DNA from: Brachybacterium sp. SGAir0954 | GTDB taxonomy: Bacteria; Actinomycetota; Actinomycetes; Actinomycetales; Dermabacteraceae | NCBI RefSeq assembly: GCF_005490785.1 | Contig: NZ_CP027295.1 | Coordinates: 2,418,001 to 2,482,000, forward strand | Length of the DNA stretch: 64,000 bases | Direction of reading: 5' to 3' | In this document: one piece after another, positions 1 through 6,577 of the stretch | Numbering within the stretch: position 1 is the first letter of the stretch | Layout of the letters: every line of letters starts with the position of its first letter | The notes under the pieces: generated by a model | Databases searched by the model: none | Told to the model about the DNA's origin: nothing | The model's input: the letters and a program-made list of their open reading frames with translations, nothing else | Position numbers and translations under genes: made by a program

Positions 1-2
1 TC

Positions 3-428
3 CGGCTCGGCGTCGCCGACGTGATCGCGGACGTCGTCGAGACCGGCACGACCCTGCGCCAGGCGGGCCTGGAGCCCTTCGGCGACCCGATCATGACGAG
101 CCAGGCGGTGCTCTTCTCCCGCCCGGAGCTCGAGCTCGAGGACGCCGCCGCGCGCTCCCTCGAGGTGCTCGAGCGGCGCATCCGAGGCGTGCTCGTCGCG
201 CACCGCTACGTCATGCTCGACTACGACATCCCCACCGCGCAGCTCGAGCGGGCCGTCGCGGTCTCGCCGGGATTCCAGTCGCCCACGGTCTCGCCGCTGC
301 ACGGCGGCGAGTGGTCCGCCGTCCGTGTCATGGTGGACAAGAGCGGCGCCCATCGCATGATGGACGAGCTGTACGACGTCGGCGCGCGGGCGATCCTCGC
401 GACGGCGATCCAGTCCTGCCGCATCTGA
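3..428 (+). CDS. hisG: ATP phosphoribosyltransferase, C-terminal part (cut by window edge)
   Basis: This is the last 141 codons of a gene that begins before the window. HisG catalyses the first step of histidine synthesis, joining ATP and PRPP. The reading frame is open from base 3. It contains the DVVETGTTLRQAGL stretch of the phosphate-binding catalytic domain. That is followed by a regulatory HisG_C-type region (VAHRYVMLDYDIP, then GGEWSAVRVMV), which binds histidine in long-form enzymes. The C-terminal region means this is the long, feedback-regulated form. A PH-domain protein follows 18 bases downstream, an arrangement seen in other actinobacteria. Confidence 0.93.
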   Translation, partial: RLGVADVIADVVETGTTLRQAGLEPFGDPIMTSQAVLFSRPELELEDAAARSLEVLERRIRGVLVAHRYVMLDYDIPTAQLERAVAVSPGFQSPTVSPLHGGEWSAVRVMVDKSGAHRMMDELYDVGARAILATAIQSCRI

Positions 429-446
429 GGAGGCCGGGCGGTCACG

Positions 447-896
447 ATGACCGATGAGGAGCTGCCGACGATCGTCCTGCGACCCCGCCTGGTGCGGGTC
501 GCGGGCTACGCGACGGGGCTGCTCACCCTCGCCGGCGTCGTCTTCTGGGCCCTCGTCATCCCCGGCTTCACCCCGGGCGGCCGCGCCGTGCTGATGGGCG
601 CCGGCGTGGTCGCGCTCGCCATCTGCCATCTCGAGGCGCGGGTGCGGCTGATCGCCCGCCCGGACACGCTCGTCGTCGTCAACCACCTGCGCACCCGCAC
701 CGTGGACTGGGCGGAGGTGGTGGGCGTGAGCTTCCCGATGGGCGATCCCTGGGCCCACCTCGACCTCGCCGACGGCACCACGCTGGACACCATGGCGCTG
801 CAGCGCGCGGACGGCCGTCGCGCCGTCGCCGCCGCGCACCGGCTCGCGGCGCTCGTGCGCGAGCGCGGCGAGGCCCGCCCCGGCACCCTGGGCTGA
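447..896 (+). CDS. PH-domain (bPH_6-like) small membrane protein
   Basis: A 149-residue protein of unknown role. Two hydrophobic segments (about residues 18-37 and 45-62) are followed by a short beta-rich domain of the bacterial PH type (RLIARPDTLVVVNHLRTR, then WAEVVGVSFP and WAHLDLADG). The predicted topology is two membrane spans with a cytoplasmic PH-like domain. The ATG has a GAGGAGG ribosome site about 14 bases upstream. It lies 18 bases after hisG and is probably cotranscribed with it. Proteins of this type often follow hisG in actinobacteria, but no function is established. Confidence 0.75.
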   Translation: MTDEELPTIVLRPRLVRVAGYATGLLTLAGVVFWALVIPGFTPGGRAVLMGAGVVALAICHLEARVRLIARPDTLVVVNHLRTRTVDWAEVVGVSFPMGDPWAHLDLADGTTLDTMALQRADGRRAVAAAHRLAALVRERGEARPGTLG

Positions 897-949
897 TCCG
901 GCGCGTCACCGTCGGAGACGGTGCGGCGCCGCTCACTGCAGGGCCGCGC

Positions 950-2080
950 TCAGCCGCGGGTGATCCGCTGCGCCGCGGCGCGCCCCGCGAGGGCGCCGAA
1001 GAGGAAGGCTGCGGGATCCTCGTCGAGAGACCGCCCCATCGTCGAGAGCCGCACCGGCATCCGCTCGAGCGCCGCCCGCAGCCCGTCCCCGGGCACCTCG
1101 ACGCTCCGGTGCTCGACCCCGCGCATCCGCGCCCGGTCGATGATCATGGAATCCACCTGTTCCGCGACCGACGCATGGAATGCGCTGTACTCGGGATCCG
1201 CGGGGGAGAGCAGCGGCAGCAGCGCCGGGGCGAGGGCCGCGCGGCCGAGGGTCGTCGACGCGTGATGGGACAGCCCGTGGTGGCGGTCGCGCGCGTCCCC
1301 CTCGGAGACCCGCAGCGCGGCGACGACCGTGCCGCCCAGCACATGGGCGGCATGCAGGGACTCCACCAGCTGGAGGCCCGAGAACCCCCACGGCGTGCCC
1401 GAGCCGAGCGTGCCCGGCCCCTGGACCGCGATCACGACGTCGGCGTCCAGCACGTGCCGCGCGCCCAGCAGAGCCGAGTGGACGGTCACCGCCTCGTGCT
1501 CGCCGCCGAAGGCCTGCCCGGAGCTGATGACCCCCTGCACGAGCTCCCGCTCCCGGAGCTCGGCGGCGGTGCGGGAGAACGCCGCGGGCAGGGCCGCGGC
1601 ATCGGTGTGCACGTGCACGATCCGGGCGTCCGGGTCCGTCTCCCGGATGCCGGCGACCACGGCGGGCAGCGCGGAGTGGAGGTCCGTGACGACCACGGGC
1701 ATGCCACCGAGGTCCTCGACGTCCTGGAGCTGCGCATGGTGAGGGCTCGCGGGGTCGTCGATCGCGTCGAGCACCGTCTGCATCGGGGTGTAGCGGGCCT
1801 TCACCATGTGCCCGGCCGGATCCGGCTGGGCAGCGGACCCGCCCGTCGTGGCGACGGCGTCGGGACGGGCGACGACGAAGGCCTGCCCGCCGGTGCCGAG
1901 GCCGCGCCGCAGCGCATTGGTGTTCAGGAGGACCAGCTCACCGGGGGAGGGGGCGCCCGTGAGCTCCGGGTAGGCGAGCGCCGGCACCCGCTCGCCGCCC
2001 TCGAGCTGCACCTCGCAGCGCACGACTCCCGACCAGGCGGGGAGGATCGTGACGACGGTTCCTCGTTCCCAGCGCAGCAT
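950..2080 (-). CDS. DUF3866 family protein
   Basis: A 376-residue protein matching the actinobacterial DUF3866 family, whose function is unknown. The N terminus (LRWERGTVVTILPAW) is a beta-rich segment. A larger alpha/beta part follows, with HMVKARYTPMQT, VVTDLHSALPAVVAGI, VISSGQAFGGEHEAVTVHSAL and DVVIAVQGPGTLGSGTPWGFSG. I chose the ATG at 2080 because a -10 hexamer TAGGAT (reverse strand, 2093-2088) lies seven bases before it, as in a leaderless transcript. An in-frame ATG at 2089 would overlap that -10 box and has no Shine-Dalgarno sequence. It diverges from pafBC, and the two predicted transcript starts are only about 57 bases apart. Confidence 0.8.
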   Translation of the reverse strand: MLRWERGTVVTILPAWSGVVRCEVQLEGGERVPALAYPELTGAPSPGELVLLNTNALRRGLGTGGQAFVVARPDAVATTGGSAAQPDPAGHMVKARYTPMQTVLDAIDDPASPHHAQLQDVEDLGGMPVVVTDLHSALPAVVAGIRETDPDARIVHVHTDAAALPAAFSRTAAELRERELVQGVISSGQAFGGEHEAVTVHSALLGARHVLDADVVIAVQGPGTLGSGTPWGFSGLQLVESLHAAHVLGGTVVAALRVSEGDARDRHHGLSHHASTTLGRAALAPALLPLLSPADPEYSAFHASVAEQVDSMIIDRARMRGVEHRSVEVPGDGLRAALERMPVRLSTMGRSLDEDPAAFLFGALAGRAAAQRITRG

Positions 2081-2125
2081 GCGCGCCATCCTACGGAGAT
2101 CCGCAGGGCGGGCTCCAGCGACCAC

Positions 2126-2137
2126 TATCCTGGACGG
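2126..2137 (+). promoter_or_regulatory. -10 box of a leaderless pafBC transcript
   Basis: TATCCT at 2126-2131 fits the actinobacterial TANNNT -10 pattern and is followed by six bases and then the GTG at 2138. This spacing places the transcript start on the start codon. No Shine-Dalgarno sequence is present. The call rests on spacing and motif only. Confidence 0.5.
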
Positions 2138-4201
2138 GTGGCTGCACGAGGTGTGGAAAGACTGCTCAACGTCATCATGACGATCGGCTCGCGCCGTCGG
2201 ATCGACCGCGCGAAGCTGTTCGCCGTCATCCCCGAGTACAAGGAGGCGGTGAGCGACCAGGCGGCGGAGCGCATGTTCGAGCGCGACAAGGCCGCGATCC
2301 TCGAGCTCGGGCTCCCGCTCGTCACCGAGTCGGACGTCCTGGACGACAACACCGTCTACTACCGCATCGCCTCGCCGCGCGAGGACGCCGTGCTGGACCT
2401 CAGCACCGCGGAGTACACCGTGCTGCTCGCCGCGAGCCGGGCCTGGGACCAGGCCGCCGCCGGCGGCGCGGCCCGGCGGGTGCGGGCGAAGCTCCTGAGC
2501 CTCGGCCACGACGCCGATCCTGATCTGCTGCGTCGCACGCCCCGCGGCGCCGTCGAGTCCCTCCCCGTGCTGAGCCCGCTGCTCGAGGCCGTCACCGACG
2601 GCACCCGCGTGCGCTTCTCCTACCGCGCCGCGACGGGCTCCGTCGCCGAGCGCACCGTCGAGCCCTGGGTGGTGGGCGTGCACGACGGCCACTGGTACGT
2701 CTACGGCTGGGACACCGGCCGCGAGGACGTCCGCATGTTCCGCGCCTCCCGCATCGAGTCCTTCCCCCGCGCGGCCGGTGAGGCCGCCCGCCCGCGACCG
2801 GAGCAGGTGGACCTCGAGGAGGTCCTCTCCCGCATGCACACGGGCGACGACCGCGACCGCGCCGTGCTGCGCGCCGAGCCCTTCAAGGCGCTCGCCCTGC
2901 GCGATCGCGCGGGCGCGGATCTCGCCGCCCCCGAGCTCACCCTGCCCGAGCTGCCCCGCGCCGCCGCGCGCCGACTGCTGCTGGGCGAGATCCGCTGGAC
3001 AGAGGTCACCGCGCCGCCGGAGTGGCGCCAGGAGATCCACGAGGTGCTCGCCCAGATCGCCGCCGCGCACGAGGGTCCGGCCGATCTCGCTCCCCTCGAG
3101 GCCGCCCCCGAGCGCACGGCCTCCCGGATCCGGGTCTCGAGCTCGAGCAACGACGACGTCTCCCGCCTCATCGCGGTGGCCTCCTACGTCATGCAGCGCG
3201 GCGAGGTGGAGCTCGTCGAGCTCGCCGAGGCGCTCGGGGTCACCGAGAAGCAGGTGACCGCCGATCTGCAGGTGCTCTTCCTGTGCGGCGACCTCGGCAC
3301 GGGCTGGGAGGACCTGATCGAGGCGGAGTGGGAGCACGGGGTGGTGCGTGTGCGCAACGCGGAGCCGCTGCGTCGCGCCCTGCGCCTGAGCGCGGTCGAG
3401 GTCACGGCGCTGCTCGCGGGCCTCGCCGCGCTCGAGGCCACGGCGGGGGAGGCGGCCGAGGCGATCGCCTCCGCCCGCGCCACGCTGCTCGCCGCGGCAG
3501 GCCTGGACCGTCCTGCCGTCGCGGCGCCCACAGGGGGCGGGGCCCCGTCGGAGGACGCGGACGCCCCGGGGACCGGGGGCACGGGCACCGAGCCGCCGTC
3601 GCACGACGAACCCCGTGAGCGCCCCGAGGAGCGGACCGCCCATCGCGCCGACGCCGTGCTCGCCGCGGTGCAGTCCGCGCTGCGGGCGGCCGACGACGAC
3701 CCCGCCTCCCGGCTGATGATCCGCTACTCGGCCTCCGACCGCCCCGGGACGAGCGTCCGGCGCATCCGCCCGCTGCGGCTCGAGACGGACGGAGCCCGGT
3801 CCTACCTGCTCGCCGAGTGCGAGCTCGCGGGCGCGGAGCGGCGATTCCGCCTGGACAGGATCGTCGAGCTCCCCGCACCGGGGACGGAGCAGCACCCGGC
3901 GCTGCCGGGCGAGGACGCCGCGGATCTGCAGGGCGTGGTGGGGAGCGACCCCATGAGCGAGCTCGAGGGGACCTGGCTGCGGCTCGAGCCGCCGGCCCGC
4001 TGGATCGCGGAGTCCTTCGAGGCCACCGCGCTGCGGGACGGTGAAGGAGCCGTGGTCTACGCCCGGCTCGACGCCCCGTTGCGCGCTCCGCTCGTGGACG
4101 CGGTGCTCGAGACCGCGGGCGCGGCGACGGTGCTCTCGCCCCCGTCGCTGAGAGACACGATCGTGACCGTGGCGCGCACCGCCATGGCACACCATTCCTA
4201 G
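2138..4201 (+). CDS. pafBC: PafB-PafC fused WYL-domain transcriptional regulator
   Basis: A 687-residue fusion of two WYL regulators. PafB and PafC together activate the RecA/LexA-independent DNA-damage response of actinobacteria. The first half opens with a winged helix (ERLLNVIMTIGSRRRIDRA) and has a WYL core (RFSYRAATG, EPWVVGVHDGHWYVYGWD). The second half starts near residue 334 (SSNDDVSRLIAVASYVM, a second HTH) and ends in another WYL region (LMIRYSASD, RIRPLRLETDGARSYLLAECE). A Gly/Pro/Asp-rich linker of about 35 residues interrupts the second half near residues 468-500. Separate pafB and pafC are usual in mycobacteria; a natural fusion is known in Arthrobacter, so this is a Micrococcales trait. 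The GTG start matches PafB N termini and appears leaderless. Confidence 0.9.
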   Translation: MAARGVERLLNVIMTIGSRRRIDRAKLFAVIPEYKEAVSDQAAERMFERDKAAILELGLPLVTESDVLDDNTVYYRIASPREDAVLDLSTAEYTVLLAASRAWDQAAAGGAARRVRAKLLSLGHDADPDLLRRTPRGAVESLPVLSPLLEAVTDGTRVRFSYRAATGSVAERTVEPWVVGVHDGHWYVYGWDTGREDVRMFRASRIESFPRAAGEAARPRPEQVDLEEVLSRMHTGDDRDRAVLRAEPFKALALRDRAGADLAAPELTLPELPRAAARRLLLGEIRWTEVTAPPEWRQEIHEVLAQIAAAHEGPADLAPLEAAPERTASRIRVSSSSNDDVSRLIAVASYVMQRGEVELVELAEALGVTEKQVTADLQVLFLCGDLGTGWEDLIEAEWEHGVVRVRNAEPLRRALRLSAVEVTALLAGLAALEATAGEAAEAIASARATLLAAAGLDRPAVAAPTGGGAPSEDADAPGTGGTGTEPPSHDEPRERPEERTAHRADAVLAAVQSALRAADDDPASRLMIRYSASDRPGTSVRRIRPLRLETDGARSYLLAECELAGAERRFRLDRIVELPAPGTEQHPALPGEDAADLQGVVGSDPMSELEGTWLRLEPPARWIAESFEATALRDGEGAVVYARLDAPLRAPLVDAVLETAGAATVLSPPSLRDTIVTVARTAMAHHS

Positions 4202-4221
4202 GTCCAGGGACTACCCTGGGA

Positions 4222-4243
4222 CCGCCCACCGAGCGGTGGGCGG
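4222..4243. terminator. Strong hairpin between pafBC and tatA
   Basis: Ten-base perfect arms (CCGCCCACCG and CGGTGGGCGG) flank a two-base loop, 21 bases after the pafBC stop. A smaller inverted repeat (GGTCCAGGG / CCCTGGGACC, 4201-4222) abuts it upstream. No T-tract follows, so it may be a weak terminator, an attenuator or an RNA-processing structure. Confidence 0.45.
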
Positions 4244-4335
4244 AGCCCCTCCGGAGCCTCCCGGGCTGCACCCGGTCCGATGTGGGACCATGGCCCGAGC
4301 CGTGACGACCACGGCGATGTTGAAAGGTAACCCCC

Positions 4336-4647
4336 ATGAGCTTCTTCAAGAGCCCGGTCGCGATCGTGGTGCTTCTGATCCTGGTCGTCCTGCTCTTCGG
4401 CGCCGGCAAGCTGCCGAGCCTCGCGCGCAACGTCGGCAAGTCGATGCGCATCTTCAAGAGCGAGGTCGAGGAGATGCGCGGCGACGACAGGTCCTCCGAC
4501 GAGGACGACGAGGACGACCGCCCCGTGCGACGCAGCACGGAGCGCACCTCCGAGCGCGGCCGCGAGTACGACCCCCGCGACACCGCCGACGAGACGACCC
4601 CCGTCCGCGCCCCGCGCGACGAGGACGACTCGTACCGCCGCGACTGA
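4336..4647 (+). CDS. tatA: Sec-independent protein translocase subunit TatA
   Basis: A 103-residue single-span protein. Residues 5-23 form the membrane helix, followed by the [17 protein letters not shown] amphipathic helix typical of TatA. A long, highly charged Asp/Glu/Arg tail runs from about residue 50 to the end. TatA oligomers form the pore through which folded twin-arginine proteins cross the membrane. The ATG has a GAAAGG ribosome site. It lies between pafBC and tatC, the usual actinobacterial order. Several Tat cargoes are visible in this window (the GH25 lysozyme and two ABC binding proteins). Confidence 0.95.
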   Translation: MSFFKSPVAIVVLLILVVLLFGAGKLPSLARNVGKSMRIFKSEVEEMRGDDRSSDEDDEDDRPVRRSTERTSERGREYDPRDTADETTPVRAPRDEDDSYRRD

Positions 4648-4649
4648 TC

Positions 4650-4699
4650 ACCTCGTCGCCCGACGAGGTCAGGGGTCCGGGCCGGTGACGGCCCGGACC
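4650..4699. terminator. Two tandem hairpins between tatA and tatC
   Basis: Two perfect inverted repeats fill most of the 77-base tatA-tatC gap. The first is ACCTCGTCG / CGACGAGGT at 4650-4669 with a two-base loop. The second is GGTCCGGGCC / GGCCCGGACC at 4674-4699 with a six-base loop. There is no T-tract. Partial termination or 3'-end protection of tatA RNA here would give more TatA than TatC, which is the known need of the complex. That role is inferred. Confidence 0.5.
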
Positions 4700-4724
4700 G
4701 CGACTGCCGGGAGGAAGCACGTCC

Positions 4725-5597
4725 GTGGCCAGTGACACCCAGGCCCAGGGGACCCCCAAGAAGGGTCGCCGCCCCAAGGATCCCGAGGGACGCATGTCCC
4801 TCGGCGAGCACCTCATCGAGCTGCGCAACCGCCTCGTGATCTCCGCGGTCACGATCGTGCTGCTCTCGATCGTGGGATGGCTCGTCTATCCGTGGGTCTT
4901 CGACGCGCTCCAGCGTCCCTTCACGCAGGCAGCCGCCCAGGGCATGCAGGCGGACCTCAACTTCCAGGGCGTGGGCACGGGTCTGAACGTGCGGCTCCAG
5001 ATGTCCGCGTACGTGGGCATCATCCTGTCGAGCCCCATGCTCATGCTGCAGATCTGGCTGTTCGTCATGCCCGGCCTGCACAAGAACGAGCGCAAGTACG
5101 CGATCGGCTTCTTCGGCAGCGCGATCCCGCTCTTCTTCCTGGGCTGCGTCGCCGGCTACTGGGCCGTGAACCAGCTGGTCCCCGTGATGCTGAGCTTCAC
5201 ACCCGTCAGCGACACCGTCACCCAGTACATCAAGTACGACGAGTACCTCGCCCTGCTCGTGAAGACCATGCTCGCCTTCGGCATCGCCTTCGTCATGCCG
5301 GTCGTGCTCGTGCTGCTGAACTTCCTCGGCGTCCTCCGCGGCAAGACCATGCTGCGCGCCTGGCGCTGGGTGGTCTTCGTCTGCTTCGCCTTCACCGCGG
5401 TCATGGTGCCCACCCCGGAGCCCATCACCCTCATCGGCATGTCCCTCGCGATCTCCTCGCTCTTCTTCGCCGCAGTCGGCATCGCGCTGCTCCACGACCG
5501 TCGACACCCCCGGGTCGAGGACGAGGAGCTGGACGACGAGACCGCGAGCCGCATCGACGGTCCCTCGGACCTCGACGACGACGGTGAGGGCCGGTGA
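4725..5597 (+). CDS. tatC: Sec-independent protein translocase subunit TatC
   Basis: A 290-residue protein with six predicted membrane helices. The N-terminal MSLGEHLIELRNRLVIS matches the TatC signature, which binds the twin-arginine motif of cargo. Further hallmarks are FVMPGLHKNERKYAIGF and AFGIAFVMPVVLVLLNFLGV. The C-terminal 35 residues are an acidic tail. The GTG at 4725 is supported by a GGGAGGAAG ribosome site. Its last codons overlap the start of the lipid-kinase gene (GTGA), so the two are probably translationally coupled. Confidence 0.95.
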   Translation: MASDTQAQGTPKKGRRPKDPEGRMSLGEHLIELRNRLVISAVTIVLLSIVGWLVYPWVFDALQRPFTQAAAQGMQADLNFQGVGTGLNVRLQMSAYVGIILSSPMLMLQIWLFVMPGLHKNERKYAIGFFGSAIPLFFLGCVAGYWAVNQLVPVMLSFTPVSDTVTQYIKYDEYLALLVKTMLAFGIAFVMPVVLVLLNFLGVLRGKTMLRAWRWVVFVCFAFTAVMVPTPEPITLIGMSLAISSLFFAAVGIALLHDRRHPRVEDEELDDETASRIDGPSDLDDDGEGR

Positions 5598-6577
5598 GCC
5601 GTCTCCGGGTCGGCCTGCTCGCCAATCCCGCCGCCGCCTTCGGCGCCTCCCACCGCGTCGGTCGCCAGGTGGGCCAGCTGCTCCGGCTCGCCGGCGTGTC
5701 CGTGGTGGACCTCTCCGGCCCCACGATGCACGTCGCCCGGGCCCGCGCGCTCGAGGTGCGCGACTCGCTCACCGCGCTCGTCGTCGTGGGCGGTGACGGC
5801 ACCGTCGCCCTCGGGGCGGAGATCGTCGCCGGGACCCCCGTGCGCCTCGGCATCGTCCCCGCGGGCAGCGGCAACGACATCGCCCGCGCGCTGGACCTCC
5901 CGGTGGACGATCCGGAGGCCTCGACGCGCGCCCTGCTCCACGCCCTCTCGCGCCCCGCGGTGAGCGTCGACGCGCTCGAGGTGGTCTCCGCCGGGGACCA
6001 GGTGCCCCATCACCGCTCCGTCGCGCTCGGCACGGTGAACATCGGCTTCGACGCCCAGGTGAACGCGCGGGCGAACAGTTACCGCCGCGGTCGCTCGACC
6101 CGCTACACCGCGGCCGTCCTGCGCGAGCTGCTCACCCTGCACGACCGTTCCTTCTGGATCGAGGTGGACGGCGGCCCCCGCGAGGAGATCGAGACGTCCC
6201 TGCTCTCGATCTGCTCGACCGGCTGGTACGGCGGCGGCATGCACCTCGTGCCGAGCGCCCGGATGGACGACGGCGCGGCGGATCTCGTCACGCTCACCGG
6301 CGTCGGCCGGGCGAAGCTGCTGCGCTTCTTCCCGCGGGTGTTCCGCGGCACCCACACGGGCGTGCCCGGCTTCGCCGTGCGCCCCGTCCACGAGGTGACC
6401 GTCGGGCTGCGCACGGGGGAGGCCCAGCGGGCCTTCGCCGACGGCGAGGCCGCCGCGCAGCTCCCGCTCACGGTCCGCGTGCTGCCCGGCGCCGTCCGGC
6501 TGCTCGTGGATCCCGGCGCCCTGCGCCCCGCCGAAGCCGCCGCACCGGAGGGGCCCGACCGCAAGGAGCAGGCATGA
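5594..6577 (+). CDS. Diacylglycerol/sphingosine kinase-like lipid kinase
   Basis: A 327-residue DAGK_cat-family enzyme. LLANPAAAFG near the N terminus, VVVGGDGTVALGAEIV and IVPAGSGNDIARAL form the nucleotide-binding core (GGDGT motif). The C-terminal half is the YegS/LCB5-type beta sandwich (LGTVNIGFDAQVNARAN, LLSICSTGWYGGGMHLVPSARMDDG). Such enzymes phosphorylate diacylglycerol or related lipids at the inner membrane face; the exact lipid cannot be told from the sequence. The GTG start overlaps the tatC stop and the gene's own end overlaps helY by four bases. Confidence 0.88.
   Translation: MSRLRVGLLANPAAAFGASHRVGRQVGQLLRLAGVSVVDLSGPTMHVARARALEVRDSLTALVVVGGDGTVALGAEIVAGTPVRLGIVPAGSGNDIARALDLPVDDPEASTRALLHALSRPAVSVDALEVVSAGDQVPHHRSVALGTVNIGFDAQVNARANSYRRGRSTRYTAAVLRELLTLHDRSFWIEVDGGPREEIETSLLSICSTGWYGGGMHLVPSARMDDGAADLVTLTGVGRAKLLRFFPRVFRGTHTGVPGFAVRPVHEVTVGLRTGEAQRAFADGEAAAQLPLTVRVLPGAVRLLVDPGALRPAEAAAPEGPDRKEQA

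Noticed and set aside
950-4195. A 1081-codon reverse frame spanning pafBC and DUF3866
   Set aside because: Only the part below 2090 matches DUF3866. The upstream part is antisense to pafBC and has no family similarity.
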